Shown: positions 33,350 to 40,292 of the stretch, piece after piece
Position numbering within the stretch: position 1 is the first letter of the stretch
Layout: every line of letters begins with the position of its first letter
Assembly: GCA_963736505.1 (NCBI GenBank)
Contig: CAVTOZ010000001.1
Location: 992,001-1,056,000, forward strand
Direction: 5' to 3'
DNA: 64,000 nucleotides
Source of the DNA: Solirubrobacter sp963736505
GTDB taxonomy: Bacteria > Actinomycetota > Thermoleophilia > Solirubrobacterales > Solirubrobacteraceae
Made by a program: the position numbers and the translations under genes
Notes under the pieces: model-generated
Told to the model about the DNA's origin: nothing
The model's database searches: none
What the model saw: only the letters and a program-made list of their open reading frames with translations

Positions 33350-33820
33350 TCCGTCCGTCGTACGGGATCGCGACGCTCGTCTTCCTCGCCGTGCTCGCGG
33401 CGGTCGAGGGGCTCGCGGCGCTCAAGCCCGACGGCCGCGCGCTCGAGCTGTTCGTGCTCGGCTCGCTGGGCTTCGCCGGCTTCAACCTCCTCACCTACGC
33501 GTGCTGCTGGTGATCACGAAGGGCCACCCGGCCGCGCTGCTGCACGCCGACGGCCGCGGCGGCGACCTGATGATCCCGGGCGGCGTCGCCGGCTTCGTGG
33601 CCTACACGCTCGGCGCGCGCCGCTTCACCGGCTTCTCCACGCCGGCCGTGCACGACATCACCGCGATCGCGCCCCAGCTCGCGTTCATCGCCGGCGCCGG
33701 CGCCATCGTCGCCGTCTTCGCCTGGAACGAGGGGATCCGCCGCCTCGGCCCCGCCGACGGCTCGCTGTTCATCAACCTCGTGCCGCTCGTCGGCGCGAAC
33801 CTCGCGGCCCGCGATCGTCA
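33350..33820 (+). pseudogene. EamA/DMT-family transporter remnant
   Basis: Pieces of a ten-helix EamA permease survive in two frames. Frame one (33361-33513) reads TLVFLAVLAAVEGLAALKPDG..LELFVLGSLGFAGFNLLTYA and stops at TGA. Frame two (about 33505-33790) reads LLVITKGHPAALLHADGRGGDLMIPGGVAGFVAYTLGARRFTGFSTPAV and then jumps to AVFAWNEGIRRLGPADGSLFINLVPL. Helices in the middle and the C-terminal end are missing, and the frame runs into the aroF 3' end. Several deletions, not one error, are needed. It lies behind the ArsR operators. Confidence 0.75.
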
Positions 33821-34840
33821 GGCGATCGTGCGGCCGTCGAGGCTCGCGTGCGCCGCGACGCGCGTCGCGAACGCCGCGAAGTCGCTCCCGTAGAGCGCCT
33901 GCGGGCCGTCGCACAGCGCGGCGGCGGGGTCCTGGTGGACCTCGACGATGATCCCGTCCGCGCCGACCGCGGCCGCGGCGCGGGCCAGCGGCTCGACGAG
34001 CCGCCGGTCGCCGGAGGCGTGCGAGGGATCGACGATCACCGGCAGATGCGAGTGCAGCTTCAGCCACGGCACCGCCGACAGGTCCAGGGTGAAGCGCGTC
34101 GCCGTCTCGAACGTGCGGATGCCGCGCTCGCACAGCATCACGCGCTCGTTGCCCTCTTTGAGGATGTAGTCCGCCGCCATCAGCAGCTCGTCCATCGAGG
34201 ACGACAGCCCGCGCTTGAGCAGCACGGGCTTGCCGAGCTTGCCGGCGACCTCCAGCAGCGCGTAGTTCTGCATGTTGCGCGCGCCGATCTGGATCACGTC
34301 GGCGTAGGACTCGATCGCGTCGGCGTGCTGCGTGTCGAGGAACTCGGTGACGATCGGCAGGCCGGTCTCCTCGCGCGCCTCGGCGAGGATCTCCAGCGCC
34401 GGGATGCCGAGGCCCTTGAACGCGAACGGCGACGTGCGCGGCTTGAACGCGCCGCCGCGCAGCATCGACGCGCCGCCCGCCTCGACCACGCGCGCGACCT
34501 CGAGCGTCTGCTCGCGCGTCTCGACCGTGCACGGCCCCGCGATCAGGCAGAACGTGGCGTTGCCGCCGACCACGCGGCCGTTGACGGTGAACGTGCTCGG
34601 CTCGTGGTGGTTGAGCTCGAGCGAGGCGAGCTTGTACGGACGCGAGATCGGCACCACGCGATCGACGCCCGGCATGCCCTCGAGGCCGAGCTCGCGCACG
34701 CCCTCCGGATCGCCGATCGCCCCGATCGCGGTCGTCAGCTCGCCCGGCATCACGAGCACGTGCACGCCGGTGGTCTCCAGGCGTGCCCGGACGGCCGCCA
34801 CCTCCGCCTCACCGGCGTCGGGTGTCATCACGATCATCAA
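33818..34840 (-). CDS. aroF: 3-deoxy-7-phosphoheptulonate synthase (class I-beta DAHP synthase)
   Basis: The 340-aa product has an N-terminal ferredoxin-like regulatory domain (MMIVMTPDAGEAEVAAVRARLETTGVHVLVM) and a (beta/alpha)8 barrel. IAGPCTVE holds the metal-binding Cys, GGAFKPRTSPFAFKG the phosphate site, then QIGARNMQNYALL, KPVLLKRGLSS (catalytic Lys), HLPVIVDPSHASG (metal His) and DGIIVEVHQDP (metal Glu). It joins phosphoenolpyruvate and erythrose 4-phosphate, the first step to aromatic amino acids. The FL domain normally senses an aromatic amino acid. It stands alone with no other aro genes near. Confidence 0.95.
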   Translation of the reverse strand: MMIVMTPDAGEAEVAAVRARLETTGVHVLVMPGELTTAIGAIGDPEGVRELGLEGMPGVDRVVPISRPYKLASLELNHHEPSTFTVNGRVVGGNATFCLIAGPCTVETREQTLEVARVVEAGGASMLRGGAFKPRTSPFAFKGLGIPALEILAEAREETGLPIVTEFLDTQHADAIESYADVIQIGARNMQNYALLEVAGKLGKPVLLKRGLSSSMDELLMAADYILKEGNERVMLCERGIRTFETATRFTLDLSAVPWLKLHSHLPVIVDPSHASGDRRLVEPLARAAAAVGADGIIVEVHQDPAAALCDGPQALYGSDFAAFATRVAAHASLDGRTIA

Positions 34841-34853
34841 AGCCAGCGGGACG

Positions 34854-35423
34854 CTAGCGCAGCGCGGGAACGATGACCCACATCACGCGCGCCGGGTGGA
34901 CCGGCGAGGGGTTGTTCCAGCGCCGCGGCACGCCCGCGTCGAACGTGACCGAGTCGCCCGTCGCGAGCCGATAGGCCTCGCCGTCGACCTCGATGTCCAG
35001 CGTCCCCGCCAGCACGTGCACGAACTCGGCGTCGCCGGTCAGCGCGTAGGCCTCCTCGCCGCTGCCGCCGCCGGGCGCGATGTCGGACTGGATCACCTGC
35101 AGCCGCGTCTCGCCCGCGGGCGTGAGTTGGAACTCGTCCACGCCGGCGCCGCCGAACGCGATCGGCGGGCGGTCGGCGGACCGCACCAGCGGCCCGGGCG
35201 CCGGCTCGAACAGATCGCCCACGCCGACGCCGAGCGCGTCGCACACGCGCAGCAGCGAGCCGACGGACGGCGACACGAGGTCGCGCTCGACCTGCGAGAG
35301 GAACCCCTTGGTCAAGCCTGCCCGCGTTGCCAGGTCGGCCAGCGACAGCCCTCGCGCCAGCCTGGCGGCGCGCAGCCGCGGACCGATGCCGGCGGGTCGC
35401 TCCCGCTGCTCCGACGCCTCCAC
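34854..35423 (-). CDS. XRE-cupin transcriptional regulator
   Basis: The 189-aa product joins an N-terminal helix-turn-helix (RLRAARLARGLSLADLATRAGLTKGFLSQVERDLVSPSVGSLLRVC) to a C-terminal cupin (IAPGGGSGEEAYALTGDAEFVHVLAGTLDIEVDGEAYRLATGDSVTFDAGVPRRWNN). The cupin probably binds a small metabolite. Family members control amino-acid, polyamine or osmolyte genes. The leaderless start is GTG 35423 with TAACCT 7 nt upstream. No target is apparent; the zincin gene upstream and the DAHP synthase downstream read the same way. Confidence 0.9.
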   Translation of the reverse strand: MEASEQRERPAGIGPRLRAARLARGLSLADLATRAGLTKGFLSQVERDLVSPSVGSLLRVCDALGVGVGDLFEPAPGPLVRSADRPPIAFGGAGVDEFQLTPAGETRLQVIQSDIAPGGGSGEEAYALTGDAEFVHVLAGTLDIEVDGEAYRLATGDSVTFDAGVPRRWNNPSPVHPARVMWVIVPALR

Positions 35424-35430
35424 CCGGAGC

Positions 35431-35436
35431 AGGTTA
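35431..35436 (-). promoter_or_regulatory. -10 box (leaderless) for the XRE-cupin gene
   Basis: Minus strand TAACCT, 7 nt, GTG at 35423. It overlaps the stop region of the zincin gene. Confidence 0.45.
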
Positions 35437-36069
35437 GAGGCCCAGTTCGCGAACTCCCAGCTCGTCGGCCCCCAGATGGTGCGCCAGCTCGTGCCGCACG
35501 GTGCGCGTGACCTGGTCGCGCAGGAGGTCCGGATCGTGCCCGAAATCGCGCAGCAGCGTGTCGCGGAAGATGACGATCCGGTCGTGGTAGTTGTCGCGCG
35601 CGACCGTGTCGCCCTGGTAGAGCCCGTAGGCGCGCACGCTGCGGCCCTTGTCGGAGATCACCACCGGCACCCGGTCCAGCGCCTTGATCAGCAGGTCCGG
35701 CAGATCGTCGAGCGCCTCGCGCACGAGCGTCTCGAAGTCCTCGGGGTTGTACGGATCGAGCTCCATGAACTCGCCCTCGTCGGGCTCGGCCGCGAGGTTC
35801 TCGCGCGCGAGCTCCTCCGAGCGGACGACCAGCCGGTCGAACTCCGCCTCGTCCTCAGGGTCGTGGTAGTCGCCGAGCTTGGCGACGGCGAGCCCGAAGA
35901 CGAGGCCGACGGCGCCGACCCCGATCACGATCAGGCCCGCGATCTCCAGCTGCCGCATCGGCCAGCGGGGCGCGAGGCCCTGCGTCAGCGCGGCGATCGT
36001 CAGCGCCAGCGCGAGGCACAGGACCGTCGTGAAGGCGACGCGCCGGCCGGACGGCCACTTCGAGAGCAT
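35434..36069 (-). CDS. membrane-anchored zincin-like metallopeptidase
   Basis: The 211-aa product has two N-terminal membrane helices (VAFTTVLCLALALTIAAL and LEIAGLIVIGVGAVGLVFGL). The cytoplasmic or outer domain is of the minimal zincin type: YNPEDFETLVREALDDLP at its start, then VRAYGLYQG, RIVIFRDTLLRDFG and the zinc motif TVRHELAHHLG (HExxH). Most relatives are soluble proteins of about 120 aa with no membrane part, so the fused helices are unusual. The substrate is unknown. The start has TAGGCT 6 nt upstream, overlapping the end of the acyl-CoA dehydrogenase gene. Confidence 0.85.
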   Translation of the reverse strand: MLSKWPSGRRVAFTTVLCLALALTIAALTQGLAPRWPMRQLEIAGLIVIGVGAVGLVFGLAVAKLGDYHDPEDEAEFDRLVVRSEELARENLAAEPDEGEFMELDPYNPEDFETLVREALDDLPDLLIKALDRVPVVISDKGRSVRAYGLYQGDTVARDNYHDRIVIFRDTLLRDFGHDPDLLRDQVTRTVRHELAHHLGADELGVRELGL

Positions 36070-36075
36070 GTAACG

Positions 36076-36081
36076 AGCCTA
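36076..36081 (-). promoter_or_regulatory. -10 box (leaderless) for the zincin gene
   Basis: Minus strand TAGGCT, 6 nt, ATG at 36069. Confidence 0.4.
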
Positions 36082-37236
36082 ACGGAGCGTGCGCGCGATC
36101 ACGAGGCGCTGGATCTCGTTGGTGCCCTCGTAGATCTGCGTGATCTTGGCGTCGCGCATGTAGCGCTCGACCGGGTACTCGTTCACGTAGCCGTAGCCGC
36201 CGAGCACCTGGACCGCCTCGACCGTCACCGCCATCGCCGTGTCGGACGCGAACAGCTTGGCCATCGCGGAGTACTTGCCGCGGTCGGGCTCATGGCGGTC
36301 GATCTTCGCGCAGGCGCGGTAGAGCAGCTCGCGCGCGGCGGCCGTGCGCGTCTCCATGTCGGCGAGCTTGAACTGCATGCCCTGGAACTCCGAGATCGGC
36401 TTGCCGAACTGCTTGCGCTCGTTCGCGTAGGCGACCGCGTGGTCGATCGCGCCCTGTGCGATGCCGACCGCCTGGGCGGCGACGCCGAGGCGGGAGTGGT
36501 CGAGCGTCCCCAGGGCGACGTTCATGCCCTTGCCCTCCTCGCCGATCAGGTTCGCGGCGGGGATGCGGACGTCGTCGAAGATCGGCTGACCGGTCGGCGA
36601 GCCCTTGATCCCGAGCTTGTGCTCGAGCTTGCCGACGCTGAAGCCGGGGCGGTCGGCCTCGACGACGAACGCGCTGATGCCGCGCGAGCGGCCGGCGGTC
36701 CGGTCGGTCTTCGCGAACACGATGTAGAAGTCCGCGATGCCGAGGTTGGAGATCCAGTTCTTGGTGCCGGTGACGATCCACTCGTCGCCGTCGCGGATCG
36801 CGTTGGTGATCATGCCGCCGGGATCGCTGCCCGCCTCGGGCTCCGACAGCGCGAAGGCCGGCGACCACTCGCCGGACGCGCACCTCGGCAGGAAGCGCTG
36901 CTTGAGCTCCTCGGTGCCGAACAGCTTGATCGGGAGCGTGCCGAGCTCCTGCAGCATCAGGATCAGGGCGGTGGAGGCGCAGGCGCGGGCGATCTCCTCC
37001 ACCGCGACGTTGAGCATCAGCGTCCCGGTGCCGGTGCCGCCGTGCTCGACGTCGAACGGGAGGCCGAGCAGGTCCTGCTCCGCGAACAGCTTGCGCAGGT
37101 CCCACGGGTACTCCGCCTTGGCGTCGATCTCGGCGGCGCGCGGCGCGACCCGCTCGCGGACGATCTGGCGGATCGTGTCGCGGAACTCGACCTGCTCGGG
37201 AGTCAGCGCGTACGTGTCAACGTCGGTTGTCGGCAT
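36079..37236 (-). CDS. acyl-CoA dehydrogenase
   Basis: The 385-aa product is a complete FAD-dependent acyl-CoA dehydrogenase: helical N-terminal domain (LTPEQVEFRDTIRQIVRERVAPRAAEID), the flavin loop AFALSEPEAGSDPGG and WIVTGTKNWISN, the RKQFGKPISEFQGMQFKLADM helix, QVLGGYGYVNEYPVERYMRDAKI, and YEGTNEIQRLVIAR with the catalytic Glu of the short/medium/butyryl type. It makes trans-2-enoyl-CoA and feeds electron-transfer flavoprotein. TAAGCT 7 nt before the ATG decides this start over an in-frame GTG at 37257. Confidence 0.94.
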   Translation of the reverse strand: MPTTDVDTYALTPEQVEFRDTIRQIVRERVAPRAAEIDAKAEYPWDLRKLFAEQDLLGLPFDVEHGGTGTGTLMLNVAVEEIARACASTALILMLQELGTLPIKLFGTEELKQRFLPRCASGEWSPAFALSEPEAGSDPGGMITNAIRDGDEWIVTGTKNWISNLGIADFYIVFAKTDRTAGRSRGISAFVVEADRPGFSVGKLEHKLGIKGSPTGQPIFDDVRIPAANLIGEEGKGMNVALGTLDHSRLGVAAQAVGIAQGAIDHAVAYANERKQFGKPISEFQGMQFKLADMETRTAAARELLYRACAKIDRHEPDRGKYSAMAKLFASDTAMAVTVEAVQVLGGYGYVNEYPVERYMRDAKITQIYEGTNEIQRLVIARTLR

Positions 37237-37243
37237 TGCGTTG

Positions 37244-37249
37244 AGCTTA
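37244..37249 (-). promoter_or_regulatory. -10 box (leaderless) for the acyl-CoA dehydrogenase
   Basis: Minus strand TAAGCT, 7 nt (caacgca), ATG at 37236. Confidence 0.5.
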
Positions 37250-37284
37250 GTTTGCACGCCGACGCGGGTGGGGATCCGGATTCC

Positions 37285-37509
37285 GTGGAAACTGGAACCT
37301 CACTCTTCTTGATCGCCGTAGGCGCGATCCTCTACTTCGCCGTCAATGCCACGATCTCTGGCATCTCGATCGCGACCGTGGGCATCATCCTGATGGTCAT
37401 CGGCGTGATCGGCCTCGTCATCTCGCTCTTCTTCCTCGCCAGCTGGCGTGGACGGCGGGGCGCCACCGTGGTGGAAGAGCGCCCCGTCGCTCGCCGCGAG
37501 TACTACTGA
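37285..37509 (+). CDS. small two-helix membrane protein (DUF6458-like)
   Basis: The 74-aa product has two membrane helices (SLFLIAVGAILYFAV and ATVGIILMVIGVIGLVISLFFLASW) with the conserved GISIATVGIILMVIGVIGL turn, then an Arg-rich cytoplasmic tail ending EERPVARREYY. This is the common small actinobacterial protein listed as DUF6458; its function is not known. Start GTG 37285. A hairpin follows the stop at 37519-37537. Confidence 0.8.
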   Translation: METGTSLFLIAVGAILYFAVNATISGISIATVGIILMVIGVIGLVISLFFLASWRGRRGATVVEERPVARREYY

Positions 37510-37518
37510 TCGTCCGAT

Positions 37519-37537
37519 CGTCGCCCAGAGGGCGACG
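37519..37537 (+). terminator. hairpin after the small membrane protein
   Basis: CGTCGCCC-AGA-GGGCGACG, 8-bp perfect stem, extended by CCGA/TCGG with a bulge. No T-run follows. It shares its CGCCC-nnn-GGGCG core with hairpins at 56817-56845 and 60254-60274, so it may be a repeat rather than a plain terminator. Confidence 0.45.
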
Positions 37538-37591
37538 TCGGTCCGATCACAGGGCGATCACGCCGCGGGCGAAGGTTGGCTGACCAACGGG

Positions 37592-38383
37592 CTAGAGGCC
37601 GTCGGGGTGGCGCACGGTGTACCCGTCCGACGGGCGCATCTTCGTGTTCCACTTCGGGCCGCTGCTCGAGCTGTCGTTGTAGCCCGTATCGAAGCGCAGG
37701 CCGGCGACCACGAGGAACGAGTGGCCGGAGTTGGCGTAGCTCGTGATCCACGTGCCCGGGCCGGGCTCGCCGAACGACATGAACTCGGTCGAGTCCATCG
37801 GCCGCGAGATCAGGTTGGCGCCGTGCAGCGCGTAGGACTCCGAGCCCGAGCAGTCGTAGCCCGTGTCCTCCCACTTGCCGTGCCCGCCGCCGTAGCGGTA
37901 GGGCTTGCCGACGATCGCGTTCGCGGCGGCGATCACCTGCTGGACCTCGGGCGGCGCCGACGCCGGCGCGACGGCGAGGCCGTCGGGGCCGAGCGTGGCG
38001 TCCTCGCCCGCGGGTGCCGAGACCGGCGACTGCTCGACGCCGGCGCCGCCGGTGCCCTGGAGCGCGCCGTCGCCTGAAGTGACCTGGCCGCGCAGGATGG
38101 CGGCGTTCTTGCGCGTCATCCGGCCGTCGACCTTCAGCGAGGACTTGCGCTCCCACGTGCGCACATGGCGCGTGGTGGTCGGGCCGTACTGACCATCGAC
38201 CGACGTGCGCACGCCAACCTTCGTGAGGAAGCCCTGCAGGACGCGGACATCGGTCCCATGCATCCCCTGCCTCAGGTCCCGGTCACCCAGGCTAATGCGT
38301 GCGGCACTGGCGCTGGCCGGAGCCACGTGTACTGCGACCCCACAGACCAGCAAGCCCGCAACGAGCGTGCGACGGCGTAACAA
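37592..38383 (-). CDS. NlpC/P60 peptidoglycan hydrolase with peptidoglycan-binding domain
   Basis: The 263-aa product has a signal peptide (LVAGLLVCGVAVHVAPASASA), a peptidoglycan-binding domain (residues about 33-100, LRQGMHGTDVRVLQGFL..VDGQYGPTTTRHV), a Gly/Ala/Pro linker and a C-terminal NlpC/P60-like papain-fold domain with Cys178 (GYDCSGSESYAL) and His221 (GHSFLVVAG). It should cut peptide stems of the cell wall outside the membrane. The TTG start is supported by a ribosome-binding site (AGAGGAG, 6 nt upstream) and by the c-di-AMP riboswitch that leads to it, a typical pairing in actinobacteria. Confidence 0.9.
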   Translation of the reverse strand: MLRRRTLVAGLLVCGVAVHVAPASASAARISLGDRDLRQGMHGTDVRVLQGFLTKVGVRTSVDGQYGPTTTRHVRTWERKSSLKVDGRMTRKNAAILRGQVTSGDGALQGTGGAGVEQSPVSAPAGEDATLGPDGLAVAPASAPPEVQQVIAAANAIVGKPYRYGGGHGKWEDTGYDCSGSESYALHGANLISRPMDSTEFMSFGEPGPGTWITSYANSGHSFLVVAGLRFDTGYNDSSSSGPKWNTKMRPSDGYTVRHPDGL

Positions 38384-38402
38384 GACGATCTCCTCTTTCC
38401 GA

Positions 38403-38560
38403 CCGCCTACGGGGTTAGCTGTCGGGCTCGCGCGGAAAGCGTCGCGCTACACCGCATACTGCGGCGATTCGCCCCCGAGGCAGTGACCTCCTGCCTCAAC
38501 CTTGGTTCCCCCGTTCCCCTCAGGCATGGCCAGAGGGGACTCGGCGTTATGTCCCGTATC
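38403..38560 (-). ncRNA. ydaO/yuaA-type c-di-AMP riboswitch
   Basis: On the minus strand the leader of the wall-hydrolase gene reads, in order, GGGGGAACC, GGGGGCGAATC and a 3' block GCCCGACAGCTAACCCCG then GTAGGC, the conserved landmarks of the c-di-AMP riboswitch (Rfam RF00379). They lie in the right order with hairpins between them (e.g. the Gln-like AGGCAG/CTGCCT pair and CCGCAGTATGCGG). In actinobacteria this class sits before resuscitation-factor and NlpC/P60 genes and turns them off when c-di-AMP is high. The 5' limit is approximate. Confidence 0.88.
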
Positions 38561-38609
38561 GAGGCGCGCACTCTAGCGGACACCTCAGCGGATAGCTTCC
38601 CCCAAACCG

Positions 38610-39752
38610 GTGATTCTCGACTCTGAGGCGTTGAGCGCCCTCGATCCGCCCTTTGCCGTGGTGGATCTGGACGCGTTCGACGCAAATCTGGAAGATCTCT
38701 TGCGGCGCGCGAATGGCGTGCCTTTGCGGCTCGCATCGAAGTCCCTGCGCGTGCGCGCTCTGGCGGATCGCGCGCTGCGCGGCGGCTTCCGCGGGACGCT
38801 CTGCTTCACGCTCCCGGAGGCGCTCTGGCTGGCCTCGCTGGGCGGCGAGGACCTCGTCGTGGGTTACCCGTCGGTCGACCGAGCGGCGACGCGCCAGCTT
38901 TGCGCGACGGACGCGCGCGAGCGCGTGACGGTGATGGTCGACTGCGTCGAGCACCTCGACCTGCTCGAGCCCGGGATCAAGGTCTGCCTCGACGTCGACG
39001 CCGGGTTCTGGGCGCTCGGCGGGCGCGTCCGGATCGGCGCCAAGCGCTCGCCGCTGCGCACGCCGGAGGCGGTCGCCGCGCTCGCGCGCGAGGTGCTCGC
39101 GCGCGGTCTCGTGCTCGACGGCGTGATGGCCTACGAGGGCCAGATCGCCGGCGTCGGCGACCGGCCGCCCGGCAGGCCGCTGATGGCGCTGGCGGTGCGC
39201 GCGATGCAGGCGCTGTCGGCGCGCGAGCTCGCGGCGCGCCGGGCGGCGATCATCGCCGCGGTCCGCGACGTGGCGGCGCCGCGCTTCGTCAACGGCGGCG
39301 GCACGGGCTCGATCGAGCGCACGGCCGCCGAGGCCGCCGTGACCGAGGTCGCCGCCGGCTCCGGGCTGTTCGGCCCGACGCTGTTCGACGCCTACCGCGC
39401 GTTCTCGCCGCGGCCGGCCGCCCTGTTCGCGCTCCCGGTCGTGCGCGCGCCGTCGCCCGGCGTCGTCACCGTGCTCGGCGGCGGCTACCCGGCCTCCGGC
39501 GCCGCGGGCCGCGACCGCCTCCCGCGCCCCGTCGTCCCCACGGGGTTGACGCTCGACCGCGCCGAGGGCGCCGGCGAGGTCCAGACCCCGCTGCACGGCG
39601 CCGGCGGCCTGCGCGTCGGCGACCGCGTCTGGTTCCGCCACGCCAAGGCCGGCGAGCTGTGCGAGCGCTTCCCCGCGGTCCATCTCGTGCGCGCGGGCGA
39701 GATCGTCGACACCGTCCCCACCTACCGCGGCGAGGGCAAGACGTTCCTGTGA
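38610..39752 (+). CDS. amino-acid deaminase/aldolase, alanine-racemase-fold PLP enzyme
   Basis: The 380-aa product has the TIM-barrel N-terminal domain of alanine racemase-like enzymes: FAVVDLDAFDANLEDLLRRA, the PLP Lys in LRLASKSLRVRAL, RFVNGGGTGSIERT (phosphate-binding loop) and a C-terminal beta domain with LGGGYPASGAAG and LRVGDRVWFRHAKAGELCERF. It is like low-specificity D-threonine aldolase/D-serine dehydratase in the C-terminal metal-site region (H and C in RHAKAGELC). Activity towards a D-amino acid is likely; the exact one is open. The GTG start diverges from the riboswitch-controlled wall gene. Confidence 0.85.
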   Translation: MILDSEALSALDPPFAVVDLDAFDANLEDLLRRANGVPLRLASKSLRVRALADRALRGGFRGTLCFTLPEALWLASLGGEDLVVGYPSVDRAATRQLCATDARERVTVMVDCVEHLDLLEPGIKVCLDVDAGFWALGGRVRIGAKRSPLRTPEAVAALAREVLARGLVLDGVMAYEGQIAGVGDRPPGRPLMALAVRAMQALSARELAARRAAIIAAVRDVAAPRFVNGGGTGSIERTAAEAAVTEVAAGSGLFGPTLFDAYRAFSPRPAALFALPVVRAPSPGVVTVLGGGYPASGAAGRDRLPRPVVPTGLTLDRAEGAGEVQTPLHGAGGLRVGDRVWFRHAKAGELCERFPAVHLVRAGEIVDTVPTYRGEGKTFL

Positions 39753-39757
39753 TCGGG

Positions 39758-39763
39758 TAGCGT
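39758..39763 (+). promoter_or_regulatory. -10 box for the nitroreductase
   Basis: TAGCGT, 9 nt, ATG at 39773. Confidence 0.4.
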
Positions 39764-39772
39764 CCCCGTGCG

Positions 39773-40288
39773 ATGGAGACGTGGGACGCCATCACCTCGA
39801 GGCGCAACGTCCGCAGCTTCCAACCGCGCCCGCTTCCAAACGCCGATCTCGACCGCATCCTCGAAGCGGGCCGGCGTGCGCCGTCCTCGCGCAACTGGCA
39901 GCCGTGGGACTTCGTCGTCGTCACCGATCGCGCGCAGCTCGGGCGGCTGGCCGGCGTGTGGCAGTTCGGCGCGCACATCGCCGGCTCGGCCGCGGCGATT
40001 GCGCTGATCGTGCCGGCGGGCCTCGACGCCCGCGACCGCGAGATCGCCGAGTACGACCTCGGCCAGGCGACGATGGCGATGATGATCGCCGCCGCCGACC
40101 TCGGGATCGGCAGCGGTCACTCGGCGGTGGGCGACCAGGACGTCGCGCGCGCGGTGCTCGGGCTCCCGGCGGACCGCGTCGCCGCCTACGTGCTCGACCT
40201 CGGGTATCCCGCCGACCGGCCGCTGAAGCCGATCCGGCACCCGCGCCGCCGCGAGTTCGACGACGTCGTGCACCGCGGCGCCTGGTGA
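39773..40288 (+). CDS. nitroreductase family protein
   Basis: The 171-aa product is a small FMN-dependent nitroreductase: ITSRRNVRSFQPRPLPNADLDRILEAGRRAPSSRNWQPWDFVVVTD with the flavin-binding Arg pair and Ser-x-x-N-x-Q-P-W motif, the dimer helix LGQATMAMMIAAADLGIGSGHSA, and the LGYPADRPL C-terminus. It lacks the long C-terminal extension of NfsA. These dimers reduce nitro groups, quinones or flavins with NAD(P)H. It faces the M15-type effector gene tail to tail with 4 bp between. Confidence 0.9.
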   Translation: METWDAITSRRNVRSFQPRPLPNADLDRILEAGRRAPSSRNWQPWDFVVVTDRAQLGRLAGVWQFGAHIAGSAAAIALIVPAGLDARDREIAEYDLGQATMAMMIAAADLGIGSGHSAVGDQDVARAVLGLPADRVAAYVLDLGYPADRPLKPIRHPRRREFDDVVHRGAW

Positions 40289-40292
40289 GAGC

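Noticed and set aside
37592..38383. Start of the wall hydrolase at an internal ATG
   Set aside because: The only in-frame ATG near the N-terminus (in QGMHGTD) would remove the signal peptide; the TTG has a strong ribosome-binding site.
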